From the NCBI GenBank assembly GCA_963808705.1, contig CAWEHB010000003.1:434001-498000 (forward strand): a stretch of DNA of 64,000 bases, in the 5' to 3' direction. Below, in pieces: positions 7,737-16,725 of the stretch. The position numbers were made by a program, and so were the translations under genes. Under the pieces are notes generated by a model. The model was not told the origin of the DNA and did no database searches. It worked only from the letters and a program-made list of their open reading frames with translations. Source of the stretch: JASHPR01 sp963808705 (GTDB lineage Bacteria > Actinomycetota > Actinomycetes > Streptosporangiales > Streptosporangiaceae). Each line of letters opens with the position of its first letter. Position 1 is the stretch's first letter.

Positions 7737-8406
7737 CGTCTACCCCGCATCATTCCGGACAGCCGCCAGTCAGACTCCGATCGCGCCTATCACGCGCGCC
7801 AGCATATCGCGAACACCCGCCCGCCCCGGCCACGCTGGCACCGGCTGGACCGACCACGCCGCCCCAGGCCCGCTCGCACTGATACCACCAGCACACACCA
7901 CCGGCCCGCCCAGACGCCGAGATCCGGCTCGAGCACCTTGCGCCGGTCATCTCCTGCCAACAGCCCTCGTGATCGATCTGTGCGCTGCCTCCGAGTGCTG
8001 GGCGAGCTTCGATTGTCACGGAGCCTAGTCGCAGGCGAGGGCACCAACCCGCCGATCTGGCGCCGGGTCCGGACCGGCCGGAATGGCGGGCAACGTGATC
8101 CCGGAGGGGTCGTTCTGAGTCCGCTGGCGGGCGGGTTTCCCGGGCGGCTGTCAGCGGCAGCGTGGTTGCCGCAGTGCTGCGGCTGTGTGAGGGTAGCGGC
8201 CAAGACGATGGCATCCGGTGATCTTGGCAGCCTGCGGCCGGGCGGGATGACGGTGGCTGATCGCCCGGCCTGGCATCTGCCCGGACCGTGTGCCACATCG
8301 CGGGCTGCCGGAAGATGGCCGTCGCCGGATCCGGCCTGCGTGATCCGGCGCGGTCTATTGCCGGTGCTAGGCCCTGAGCGGGTCGAGGCCCGGCGCTCGG
8401 GAGATC
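7737..8406. other. Intergenic region without a confident gene
   Basis: Open frames exist on both strands but none shows a recognisable domain or steady codon bias. A short frame ending near 8035 (ALVIDLCAASECWASFDCHG) and one near 8050 (GTNPPIWRRV) look protein-like and may be fragments of decayed genes. Confidence 0.5.
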
Positions 8407-9099
8407 TTATTCTTCGATGGCGCCGCCGATGCGGCGCAGATGCTGCCGGAAGGTGTATGACGGGTCAGCGGCGCGGCGGGCCAGGTAGTCATCGAAGGCG
8501 GTCTGCTGGCGCAGTGTCTGGCCTTCCCCGATCCGGCGGGCCTGGTCCCGCTCGGCCTGCCAGATCTGGTGCGCGGTGACCAGCACCTGCCCGGCGCGCT
8601 CTGCCGTGACGAACAACGCGCCGTCGTCATCGGCGAAGACGATGTCCCCGGCGCTGACCAGGTGCGGCCCGAACCGCGCGGTGACCAGCGCCCCGGGCTC
8701 CCGCTCGTCCAGCCGCACCGGCCCGGCCGGGTAGCTGCCGTAGCTGAAGACCGGAAGGCCGATCGCGGCGAGTTCCGGCGTGTCGCGGTGCAGGCCCCAC
8801 ACCACCAGGCCCGCCACCCCGGCGGCCTCGGCCTCCAGCACGGCCAGGTCGCCGACGCAGGCCTCGTCCAGGCGGCCGCCGTTGTCGATGACCAGCACGT
8901 CGCCGGCTTCGGCCCGGCCGAATGCCTCCAGGAACACGTCCACGCTGCCGTAATGCCGCACCGGCAGGACCCGCCCAGCGATCCGCTGGCCGGCCACGAC
9001 CGCCCGTATTCCCGAATCGGCGGCCCGCAGCGGAACACCACAGCGCAAGCAGGCATCAGCCACCAGCGGAGTGGACAGATCCGCGAACGCCCCCGGCAT
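8407..9099 (-). CDS. RraA-like / HMG aldolase-family protein
   Basis: Protein of 230 residues. The fold marks are LSTPLVADACLRCGV near the N-terminus, GRVLPVRHYGSVDVFLEAF, GDVLVIDNGGRLDEACVGDLAV and GLVVWGLHRDTPEL (the G-x-x-R-D phosphate/pyruvate loop), then GDIVFADDDGALFVTAE. The family includes 4-hydroxy-4-methyl-2-oxoglutarate/4-carboxy-4-hydroxy-2-oxoadipate aldolases, oxaloacetate decarboxylases and the RNase E inhibitor RraA; older annotation often calls it a demethylmenaquinone methyltransferase. The His-Arg-Asp triplet (HRD) is kept, so a metal-dependent aldolase or decarboxylase is likelier than a pure protein inhibitor. It stands alone, so context does not settle its substrate. Confidence 0.8.
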   Translation of the reverse strand: MPGAFADLSTPLVADACLRCGVPLRAADSGIRAVVAGQRIAGRVLPVRHYGSVDVFLEAFGRAEAGDVLVIDNGGRLDEACVGDLAVLEAEAAGVAGLVVWGLHRDTPELAAIGLPVFSYGSYPAGPVRLDEREPGALVTARFGPHLVSAGDIVFADDDGALFVTAERAGQVLVTAHQIWQAERDQARRIGEGQTLRQQTAFDDYLARRAADPSYTFRQHLRRIGGAIEE

Positions 9100-9390
9100 G
9101 GCGACCTCCCCCGGTCTAGTACCCGGTACCGCCGGCGGCGCGCGTGTGCGGGCGGGGCCGGGCCGGGCCCCATGATCCTACTGCCGCCCGGACAGCGGCT
9201 ACCTGTGCCTGCCGACGGCCAGAAGCCACTACTGATCGTCATCGGCGGCTCCCAGTAGCTGCGCGGCATGGACCGGCCGGGGGTGGGCCTTTGGCGGTGG
9301 TGTTTGACCGTATTCGGGGCACTCGCGCGTGACCGGGCATGCTGCTTATGATCTGCGAACCGGTCGGCGCAGCATGAGGGGGAGATTGGG

Positions 9391-10965
9391 GTGGTGGCTG
9401 CCGATTCCCTGCGGCGGGTGACTCTTGCCGAGTTGGTGGCGACGCTGTCGCTTGTTGCCGACCTTGGTATGGGGCGGCCGATGGAGCGGGTGTTGCGTCA
9501 GACCGTTGTTGCGATGCGGCTCGGGGCGGCGGCCGGGGTGGATCAGGCAGCCTGCGCGTCTGCGTATTACACGTCACTGCTGGCGTGGGTGGGCTGTGCC
9601 GTCGACACCACCGAGCTGGCGGCGCTGTTCGGTGATGAGATCGGGTTGTACGCCGATACCCGCGATGAGGACCTCGAGCGTGTCACGCTGGCGGTGTTCG
9701 TCGGCCGCCATCTTGGCCGCGGTCAGTCGGGTTTCCGCCGGATCGGGCTGGTCGGGAAGTTTCTGGCGACCGCCGGCCGCTCGGTGCAGCAGGTCATGGA
9801 GTCGCACTGCCGCGTGACGAGCGATCTTGCCGAGCGGCTGGGGCTGGGCCCGGCGGTATGCGAGCCGCTGCTGCAGACGTTCGAACGATGGGACGGGAAA
9901 GGGGTGCCAGGGTCGGTCGGCGCCGGTGATCTTGCCCCGGCCATCCGCCTGGTTCACCTGGCCGACGCTATCGAGGCGTTCCATCACACTGGCGGTGCCG
10001 GGGCCGCACTGCATGTGGCCCGGGAGCGGCGGGGCACGCAGTTCGACCCGGAGCTGGTCGACTGCTTCTGCGCCCAGCCCGCCGAGATCCTGGAGGGTCT
10101 CGGCGGAATCTCAGCGTGGGAGGAAGTGATCGCGCTCGACCCCCGGCTGGGCGCGAGATTGAGCGAGGACAACCTGGAACGGGCGCTGGCTGCCTTCGCT
10201 GATTTCAGTGACCTGAAGTCTCCGCTGCGCCTTGGGCAGTCCCGCGGCGTGGCCGAGCTCGCCGCCCAAGCCGGCACGAAGCTCGGGCTCCCAGACGCTG
10301 ACCTGGTCATGCTGCGCCGGGCGGCGCTGGTCAAGGACGTCGGCATGATCGGGATCCCGAGCGGTGTCTGGGACGAGCCCGGCGAATGGAGTCTCGCCCA
10401 GCGCGAGCGGGCGCGCACCCACCCGTACCTGACCGAACGGATGCTGGCCCGGATCCCGCTGCTGGCCGAGGTCGGGCGCTGCGCGTCGCTGCACCACGAG
10501 CGGCTTGACGGGTCTGGCTACCCGCACGGGCTGCGTGGCGACGCCATCTCGCTGCCGGTGCGGATCCTCGGTGCCGCCGACGTTTACCAGGCGCTGCGTC
10601 AGCCTCGTCCGCACCGTCCGGCGCTCGGTGCCGGTGAGGCCGAGCGGGTGATGCGCGAAGAGGTGCGCGCCGGGAGGCTGGACGGCGAGTGCGCCCACGC
10701 AGTGCTCGAAGCGGCCGGCCACCGTGTCCGGCGCCGGGCCGGGCTGCCGTCGGGGCTCACCGCCCGCGAGGTGGAAGTGCTGGTGCGGCTCGGCCAGGGC
10801 CGGTCCAACCCCGAGATCGCCGCCGAACTGCACGTCAGCCGCAAGACGGTCTCCTCCCACCTCGAGCACATCTACGCCAAGCTGGGTGTCAAGACGCGAA
10901 CCGGTGCCGCCCTGTTCGCCATGCGCCACGGCCTGACCGGGACAGCGGGCGAGCCCGGAACCTGA
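9391..10965 (+). CDS. HD-GYP-type domain protein with C-terminal LuxR DNA-binding domain
   Basis: Protein of 524 residues, GTG start at 9391 after GGGGGAGA. The N-terminal half contains a partial HD-GYP copy (FERWDGKGVP, then AIRLVHLADAIEAF). The second half has the fuller module, with HHERLDGSGYPHG near residue 367 and VRILGAADVYQAL. The place of the first HD pair reads VKDVGMIGIP instead of HDIGKIGIP, so one metal ligand is lost and c-di-GMP hydrolysis is doubtful. Residues about 455-515 form a LuxR/GerE helix-turn-helix (LTAREVEVLVRLGQGRSNPE, VSRKTVSSHLEHIYAKLGV). It heads a same-strand operon with SnoaL, P450, OsmC and monooxygenase genes and probably regulates them in response to a ligand. 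Confidence 0.85.
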   Translation: MVAADSLRRVTLAELVATLSLVADLGMGRPMERVLRQTVVAMRLGAAAGVDQAACASAYYTSLLAWVGCAVDTTELAALFGDEIGLYADTRDEDLERVTLAVFVGRHLGRGQSGFRRIGLVGKFLATAGRSVQQVMESHCRVTSDLAERLGLGPAVCEPLLQTFERWDGKGVPGSVGAGDLAPAIRLVHLADAIEAFHHTGGAGAALHVARERRGTQFDPELVDCFCAQPAEILEGLGGISAWEEVIALDPRLGARLSEDNLERALAAFADFSDLKSPLRLGQSRGVAELAAQAGTKLGLPDADLVMLRRAALVKDVGMIGIPSGVWDEPGEWSLAQRERARTHPYLTERMLARIPLLAEVGRCASLHHERLDGSGYPHGLRGDAISLPVRILGAADVYQALRQPRPHRPALGAGEAERVMREEVRAGRLDGECAHAVLEAAGHRVRRRAGLPSGLTAREVEVLVRLGQGRSNPEIAAELHVSRKTVSSHLEHIYAKLGVKTRTGAALFAMRHGLTGTAGEPGT

Positions 10966-11023
10966 CAAAAAGATCGGGCAGTTACCCGATTCGCCGCCGC
11001 TGGCCGGTCCGTACAACGGATTC

Positions 11024-11446
11024 ATGACCACAACCCATGACCACAGCGCGGCGAGCGTGGTGCCGCAGTTCGCCCGGGCCGGTTCGCTGCTTGAGGGCCT
11101 GGCCGGCCAGGACTTCGCTCAGCTCGGTAGCGCACTCGCCGCCGCGGCCCGGCTCCGCGCCCTGCTGCCCCCCGGTCTGCGGGAGTGGACCGGCGCTCAG
11201 GTGATCGCCGACCAGTTCGCGTCCTGGTTCGGCAACACTCAAGACTTCGACCTCGTCGAGGCCACCGTCGGCGAGGTCGGCGGCCGGCTGCACCTGCACT
11301 GGCGGCTGCGGCTGCGCGCAGAGCGGCTCGGCACCGGCTGGTTCACCGTCGAACAGCAGGCCTACGCCGACACTGACGACGGCGGCCGCATCGCCCAGCT
11401 GGACCTGCTGTGCACCGGTTACCGGCCCGAGGGCGACGATGACTGA
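11024..11446 (+). CDS. SnoaL/NTF2-like protein of the P450 operon
   Basis: Protein of 140 residues. GQDFAQLGSALAAAARLRALLPPGLREWTG is the typical first helix and strand of nuclear-transport-factor-2-like proteins, followed by WFGNTQDFDLVEATVGEVGGRLHLHWRLRLR, an antiparallel sheet with alternating pattern. It overlaps the P450 gene by eight bases, so translation is coupled. In such operons the fold can be a cyclase, an isomerase or a binding protein for the P450 substrate; nothing in the sequence tells which. Confidence 0.7.
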   Translation: MTTTHDHSAASVVPQFARAGSLLEGLAGQDFAQLGSALAAAARLRALLPPGLREWTGAQVIADQFASWFGNTQDFDLVEATVGEVGGRLHLHWRLRLRAERLGTGWFTVEQQAYADTDDGGRIAQLDLLCTGYRPEGDDD

Positions 11447-12680
11447 CACCCTGGCCACCTGGGGCGGCTGGGAGCCGGCGATCCGCGACGACCCGTTCGG
11501 CCTGTTCGCCGAGGCCCGCGCCCGCTGCCCGGCGCAGCGGGTACGCCTCGCCGACGGTCACCCGGCCTGGGTCGTCCTCGGCTACGACGCAGCCCGCCAG
11601 GCGCTGGCCGACCCCAGCATCTCCAAGGACATGCTCGCCGCGCTCAAAGACAATGGCGATGTCGTGGCCGAGGGCCTGCCGGGGCCGGAGTTCTCCCGGC
11701 ACATGCTCAACGTCGACCCGCCCGACCACACCCGGCTGCGGCGGCTGGTGTCCCGGGCGTTCGTGCCATCCCGGGTCGCCGCACTCGAGCAGGCTGTGCG
11801 GGACATTGCGAACGCCCTGCTCGATGAGCTCGACGACGCCGGTCCGGGTGCCACGGTCGATCTGGTCCAGGGATACGCCCATCCGCTGCCTTTCAGAGTG
11901 ATCGGGGAGTTGCTGGGCATCCCCCCGGCCGACCGCCTGGACCTGCACGCCCGGTTCCAGGTGCTGCTGACCGGATGGGCGGGCGAACCGCCAGCCGAGG
12001 CGGTCGAGGCATCCGACAAGATCGTGGCCTACCTGCGCGAGCTCGTCGACACCAAGCGGCGAAACCCGGCCGAGGACCTAGTCAGCGTGCTGGTCGCCGC
12101 GAGCGACGACGCGCTCACCACCCAGGAGCTGCTGTCGACCCTGTTTCAGCTCGTCGTGGCCGGCCACGACACCACGGCCAGTCTCATCGGCAATGGGGTG
12201 GTGGCCCTGCTTGATCATCCTGACCAGCTGCAGGCGCTGCTGGCCGACCTTCGGCAGCTTCCCGCCGCGATAGACGAGCTCATCCGGTACACCGCCCCGG
12301 TCCCCCATGCCACGTTCCGGGTGACGGCCGAGCCGGTGACCGTCGACGGCGTGGCAATCCCCGCGCACGAACAGGTACTGGTGTGCCTTGGCTCGGCCAA
12401 CCGCGACCCGGGCCGCTTCCCCGCCCCCGACGTCCTCGACATCGGCCGCAACAACGGGCCGAACCTCGGGTTCGGACACGGCGCGCATTACTGCCTCGGC
12501 GCGCCCCTGGCCCGGCTAGAAGCCCGGGTCGCTTTCGAAACCCTGCTCGGGCGTCACCCCGGCCTGAGGCTCGCCGGCGACCGCGACACCCTCGCCTGGG
12601 CGCACGGCGACGGCCTCGTGCTGCGCGGCCTCGTCTCGCTCCCCATAGTCCTCGGTCCCGCCCGGCACCGGGCTGAATGA
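11439..12680 (+). CDS. Cytochrome P450
   Basis: Protein of 413 residues with all P450 landmarks: the I-helix oxygen-binding motif AGHDTT (241-246), ExxR (E280/R283), and the haem-binding loop GFGHGAHYCLGAPLAR with Cys352 as thiolate ligand. Substrate-recognition segments are not informative. It overlaps the SnoaL-like gene and is followed by OsmC and flavoprotein genes on the same strand. No ferredoxin gene is in this operon, so electrons must come from elsewhere in the genome or possibly from the operon's own flavoprotein. Class I bacterial P450, soluble. Confidence 0.93.
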   Translation: MTDTLATWGGWEPAIRDDPFGLFAEARARCPAQRVRLADGHPAWVVLGYDAARQALADPSISKDMLAALKDNGDVVAEGLPGPEFSRHMLNVDPPDHTRLRRLVSRAFVPSRVAALEQAVRDIANALLDELDDAGPGATVDLVQGYAHPLPFRVIGELLGIPPADRLDLHARFQVLLTGWAGEPPAEAVEASDKIVAYLRELVDTKRRNPAEDLVSVLVAASDDALTTQELLSTLFQLVVAGHDTTASLIGNGVVALLDHPDQLQALLADLRQLPAAIDELIRYTAPVPHATFRVTAEPVTVDGVAIPAHEQVLVCLGSANRDPGRFPAPDVLDIGRNNGPNLGFGHGAHYCLGAPLARLEARVAFETLLGRHPGLRLAGDRDTLAWAHGDGLVLRGLVSLPIVLGPARHRAE

Positions 12681-12725
12681 CCATCCCATCGCGCCGAGAT
12701 CAAGCCCGAATCAAAGGAGACACCG

Positions 12726-13286
12726 ATGACCATCACCGACCGTCCCGTCGACAACGGCGTGAACGTCCAGGCCCTGCTCGATGCCCGCAACGCGCTGTCG
12801 GCCGCACCGGAAGCAGCGCAGTTCACCTGGCGGGCCAGCTGCACCTGGCGCAACGGCACCCACAGCCACTCCACCGTGGCCAGCTTTGCCGGCCTCGGCA
12901 CCGAGCAGCAGCACCGCACAACATATGGCTTCGACACCGACCATCCCGAGTGCTTCGCGTCCGAGGACAATGGCGCCACGCCGGTGGAGTTCGTCCTGGT
13001 CGGCCTCGCCGGGTGCCTGACCGCAGGCGTCGCCGCGGTCGCCCAGCACCGGGGCATCCAGCTCCGCTCGGTCACCGCCACGATCGACGGCGCGATGAAC
13101 ATCCTGGGCATCCTCGGCGCCGACCCTGACGTCCGCAACGGCTTCGAAGCGATCACCGTCCGGTTCGCCATCGACGCCGACGCCTCCCGTGACGAGCTTG
13201 AGGCGCTGATCGCCCAGTCACAGAAACGCTCGGCGGTCTTCGACGTCGTGGCCAACCCGACGAACGTGCTCGTCGAGCTGGCCTGA
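12726..13286 (+). CDS. OsmC-family protein
   Basis: Protein of 186 residues; the ATG at 12726 has AAAGGAGA upstream. The OsmC/Ohr fold is seen in DTDHPECFASEDNGATPVEFVLVGLAGCLTAGVAAVA, with the peroxidatic Cys in the LAGCLTAG helix, and in the C-terminal QSQKRSAVFDVVANP, where classical OsmC/Ohr proteins carry a resolving Cys (usually near a C-P pair). Here that place is Ser-Ala, so a two-cysteine peroxidase cycle is doubtful. Family members reduce organic hydroperoxides. In this operon it could deal with peroxides from uncoupled P450 or flavin turnover. Confidence 0.85.
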   Translation: MTITDRPVDNGVNVQALLDARNALSAAPEAAQFTWRASCTWRNGTHSHSTVASFAGLGTEQQHRTTYGFDTDHPECFASEDNGATPVEFVLVGLAGCLTAGVAAVAQHRGIQLRSVTATIDGAMNILGILGADPDVRNGFEAITVRFAIDADASRDELEALIAQSQKRSAVFDVVANPTNVLVELA

Positions 13287-13314
13287 GCCTGACGACCACG
13301 GCCCAGCCGCCCGC

Positions 13315-14559
13315 ATGATGCAGACCACGGCAGTCGTCATCGGCGCCGGCCACGCTGGCCTGGCCATGAGCCGCCGCCTCACCGAACGCTCCATCGACCA
13401 CGTCGTCCTCGAGCGCGGTGCGGTGGCGAATTCGTGGCGGAGCCAGCGCTGGCCCAGCCTTCGGCTGCTCACCCCCAACTGGCTCACCCGGCTGCCCGGC
13501 TACGACTACGCCGGGGATGACCCCGACGGCTACATGCCCGCCGCCGGCGTCGTGAGCACCCTCACCCGCTACGCCCGCCTCGCCGCCGCACCGGTGCGCA
13601 CCGCCACGACGGTGCACACGGTGCGCACCACACCGGGAGGCTTCGAGATCCAGGCCAACGACGACATGCTTCACGCCCGGGCCGTGGTGCTCGCAACCGG
13701 GGCGTGCGCCCGGCCAGCGATCCCAGCCGTCACCGGCGCCGTCCCCCAGCCGATTACGACGCTCACCCCGCTCACCTACCACGATCCCGGCCAGCTCCCC
13801 GACGGCGGCGTGCTCGTCGTCGGAGCGTCAGCCACCGGCGTCCAGCTCGCCGGCGAGATCCACCGGTCCGGGCGCCCGGTGACCCTGGCCGTCGGCGAAC
13901 ACGTCCGGCTGCCCCGCCGCTACCGCGGCCGCGACATCTTCTGGTGGCTGGAAGCCACCGGAGTGCTGGGCGAACGCTACGACCAGATCGATGATCTCAC
14001 CCGGGCCCGCCACCTGCCCTCGCCGCAGCTCACCGGGACCCCCAAGCCAGCGGCCACCGACCTCAACACGCTCACCGCGCAGGGGGTCCGCATCGTCGGC
14101 CGCCTCGGCCGCATTACCGGCGGGTTGGCCCAGTTCTCCGGGTCGCTCCGCAACACCTGCACCCTCGCCGACCTGAAGATGAACCGTTTCCTCGCCAGAG
14201 CCGACAACTGGGCAAATGCGCACGGCCTGGACGACGAACTCCCGCCAGCGCACCGCTTCGCACCCACGCAGGTCGATCCCCGCACTCCCCTGGACCTGGA
14301 CCTGGCCAGCGGAGAGATCACCACGCTGCTGTGGGCGACGGGCTTCCGGCCCGACCACTCCTGGCTGGACATCCCCGTGCGTGACCACGCCGGCCACATC
14401 CGCCACGACGGCGGGGTGGTCACCAGCGCCCCCGGGCTCTACCTCCTCGGCATGCCGGTACTCCGCACCCGCGCCTCCACCTACATCCACGGCGCAGTCA
14501 CGGACTCCGAAGCCCTCGGCGCCCACCTGCACTCCTTCCTCAGCAGCCAGCTCCGATGA
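13315..14559 (+). CDS. Flavin-containing monooxygenase-like NAD(P)/FAD protein
   Basis: Protein of 414 residues. FAD site: AVVIGAGHAGLAMSRRL at the N-terminus. Then WRSQRWPSLRLLTPNW, typical of flavoproteins once labelled as involved in K+ transport, and a second Rossmann motif VLVVGASATGVQLAGEI for NADPH at about 162-180. WATGFRPDHSWLDIPV is the ATG(F) motif before the C-terminal FAD region. It is the last gene of the operon beginning at 9391. Likely role: oxygenation or reduction of the same small molecule handled by the P450, or supply of electrons; the substrate is unknown. Confidence 0.85.
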   Translation: MMQTTAVVIGAGHAGLAMSRRLTERSIDHVVLERGAVANSWRSQRWPSLRLLTPNWLTRLPGYDYAGDDPDGYMPAAGVVSTLTRYARLAAAPVRTATTVHTVRTTPGGFEIQANDDMLHARAVVLATGACARPAIPAVTGAVPQPITTLTPLTYHDPGQLPDGGVLVVGASATGVQLAGEIHRSGRPVTLAVGEHVRLPRRYRGRDIFWWLEATGVLGERYDQIDDLTRARHLPSPQLTGTPKPAATDLNTLTAQGVRIVGRLGRITGGLAQFSGSLRNTCTLADLKMNRFLARADNWANAHGLDDELPPAHRFAPTQVDPRTPLDLDLASGEITTLLWATGFRPDHSWLDIPVRDHAGHIRHDGGVVTSAPGLYLLGMPVLRTRASTYIHGAVTDSEALGAHLHSFLSSQLR

Positions 14560-15364
14560 CAACCCGCTGGGACGCCGCGCAGGCATCGGTACTTCATCTT
14601 CCAATCGTGGAAACCCAACGGGCTGCCGCAAGGGCCTTCATGGCCGACGGATACGAATAGGTTGCCCAAATCATGGGCTGCCCGGACGAGACCGAACTCC
14701 GAGACAGCCCAGTTATCCGAACGCCGCCGCATGCCACAGACCTGCTGGACGCATAACCAGATGATCTGCGTACGCTCACTGCGGTGATTGGCACGTCGGC
14801 GCAGCGCGCCGAGTCGGCGATAGGCGCGCAACGAGAAAGGATCCGACGCCAGAGAACCAGGACCGCGTTGATCACGAACCCACGCATGGATATGCGCCGC
14901 CGAGCATGATGATCCGGCAGAGCAACGCACTACTTTCGCATGTGAGCGAGCTGACAGCCACGCCACCGCGCTCAGATCACTCGATCTGGAACGCCGACAT
15001 GGCCGAGCGGCGGGTCGCCGAAGGAATACAGAACGAGGCGGGGATGCGCGCCCTGCCGGGAAGCTGTTCAGTCACGCAACGTGAGCTGACGTCCGATGGG
15101 GCCTGTCGGCCCACGATCATCAAGGCGTACGGCACCGTCCGCGGCAGCGCCGCCAGGCACGTCGGGACCGCGCTCCCGCAGGTCGGCAAAATGGTGCAGA
15201 AGTACGCGGCCTGACGGCCGGTTGTGCTCCTCCGCGCGGCCTCAGGAGCTGGCCGCGGCGAAGCGGCAGGCGAGGTCCACGGCCGGCGCCTGGGATGGCA
15301 CCCGCTGATCATGCCTCCGGCGGGACCGGCGAGCTCCGCATCCGGTCGAACTGCCCTGCCGCCG
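14560..15364. other. Gene-poor stretch, lower GC than its flanks
   Basis: About 800 bases with no convincing gene. The first half is visibly less GC-rich. A plus-strand frame near 14600-14755 reads AAARAFMADGYE, stop, VAQIMGCPDETELRDS, which looks like a gene with an internal stop but matches no family I know. A 102-codon frame at 14906-15214 also resembles no known protein. I regard the region as decayed or horizontally acquired remains. Confidence 0.45.
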
Positions 15365-16540
15365 CTAGCGCTGGCGCGGGCGATACCTCGGGCTGGACCT
15401 CTGCTTCTGGCTCTGGTCCGGCTTCCGGCGCTGGCTCGGCCTCTGCTTCTGGCTCTGGTCCGGCTGCTGGCTCCGGCCTGGCCTCGGCTTCGATCTCGGG
15501 CTGGGCCGCTGCTTCGGGGCCGGCCTTGTCCTCGGCCTCTCCTTCGGGCTCGCTCTTGGCCTCGGGCTCGGGCTCGCTCTTGGCCTCGGGCTCGGGCTCT
15601 CGGGCCTGCGCTCGGCTTCCTGCTCGCCGGTTCCGGCGTCGCTCGGGGCCAGCGTCGGCGCGGGGCTGAATGCGGACGCCGGGCCGCCGTTGGGCCCCGG
15701 GCCGTACCCGGCCGATTGGGGCTCTCGGGTCCGCGGGGTCCACGTGGACCCCTCGTCGCTGGCCGGGTCATCCTGGCCGGGCTCGGTGTCGATCGCGAGA
15801 TCGACCGCGAGGTCAGCGGGCTCGGCCGGGCCCGCGACGCGCGCGGCGGCGCTCGCGGTCTCTGCGGGGGACGCCTCGGGGGCGGGTGACTCATCCCGCG
15901 CCGGGGATCCGTCCGGAGCCGGGGATCCGTCCGGAGCCGGGGATCCGTCCGGAGCCGGTGACTCATCCCGCGCCGGGGACCCGTGCGAACCGGAGGGCTG
16001 CTTCGGGCCGAGCAGCGCGTCGATCCCCGCCGCCACCTCGACCTGGCCGGATGGCTCCAGCAGGCCTGCTTCCTCCTCAGCAGCCGCCAGCCGCAGCCGG
16101 GCCTGCCGCAGCATGGACAGCAGCAGCCCGAACCCGATCAGCACGAGCGCCCACGGGATGATCGCCGCCGCCGCGGCGGACGGCTTGCGCGGCAGGCTGG
16201 CCCCGGTCGCGTGCAGGGTGTCGGCTCCGGCGGCCGCGACCAGCAGCACGAGCATCGACAGCCAGGCGTAGCAACGGGACGGCAGCCCGGCCCCGCGCAG
16301 CGACAGGACGGCCGCGCACGCGATGACCAGCATCGCGTCGAAGATCAGCGGATAGAGCCTGGCCAGCCGCGGCGAGACGCCCGCGGAAAGCGCGACGGCG
16401 TGGATCCCCGCATACGACAGCACGAACGCGGCCGCCGCCAGGAGCAGCACGCCGACCACGACAGCGGCGAGCCCCAGCAGCCGCAAGGCCCGGAGGCTGT
16501 CCGTCGGCTGCCGGGTCTGCGCCGCTCGCTGGTCGCTCAT
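15365..16540 (-). CDS. DUF2637 membrane protein with long repetitive C-terminal tail
   Basis: Protein of 391 residues from the ATG at 16540, with GAGGGG just upstream. Four membrane segments fill residues about 20-155; the first two carry the DUF2637 pattern (LSYAGIHAVALSAGVSPRLARLYPLIFDAMLV). The remaining 235 residues are disordered: Ser/Pro/Glu/Asp repeats around 195-225 (coded by exact 18-bp repeats), then a tail very rich in Arg, Lys, Pro, Ser and Gln. DUF2637 proteins are common in actinomycete plasmid-transfer and chromosomal loci with unknown role. The switch from acidic to strongly basic tail suggests binding to nucleic acid or cell-envelope polymer on the inner face. Confidence 0.75.
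   Translation of the reverse strand: MSDQRAAQTRQPTDSLRALRLLGLAAVVVGVLLLAAAAFVLSYAGIHAVALSAGVSPRLARLYPLIFDAMLVIACAAVLSLRGAGLPSRCYAWLSMLVLLVAAAGADTLHATGASLPRKPSAAAAAIIPWALVLIGFGLLLSMLRQARLRLAAAEEEAGLLEPSGQVEVAAGIDALLGPKQPSGSHGSPARDESPAPDGSPAPDGSPAPDGSPARDESPAPEASPAETASAAARVAGPAEPADLAVDLAIDTEPGQDDPASDEGSTWTPRTREPQSAGYGPGPNGGPASAFSPAPTLAPSDAGTGEQEAERRPESPSPRPRASPSPRPRASPKERPRTRPAPKQRPSPRSKPRPGRSQQPDQSQKQRPSQRRKPDQSQKQRSSPRYRPRQR
15905..15958 (-). repeat. Three perfect 18-bp tandem repeats inside the DUF2637 gene
   Basis: The unit GGATCCGTCCGGAGCCGG occurs three times in tandem and encodes six-residue Ser/Pro/Ala/Asp/Gly blocks in the protein tail. Near-identical GACTCATCCCGCGCC stretches flank the array on both sides. 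The unit length is a multiple of three, so copy-number changes keep the frame. Confidence 0.85.
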
Positions 16541-16725
16541 CGGCCCCTCGTCCTTCCTCGCACGATGTCCGGTCACGCCACAGGCTTATAGTCAGGAAAC
16601 AGGAGCCCGCGCCGCTGCCAGGCCGCTGCACGGCTATCGGCGTTAGCGCTGGAATACCGGGCGCGAATGGCGAGCAGCAGCCGGCTCCGCGCAGGCCCTC
16701 GCGGTTTCGGCGTCAAGGAGACGAT

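Noticed and set aside
7750..8298. Two overlapping minus-strand frames of about 170-180 codons
   Set aside because: Residue composition is that of random GC-rich DNA and no motif is seen; no ribosome site. The GTNPPIWRRV stretch on the plus strand recalls plasmid pRiA4b ORF-3 proteins but is too short to call.
14906..15214. A 102-codon plus-strand frame
   Set aside because: Weak codon bias, no ribosome site, no recognisable domain; left as part of a decayed region.
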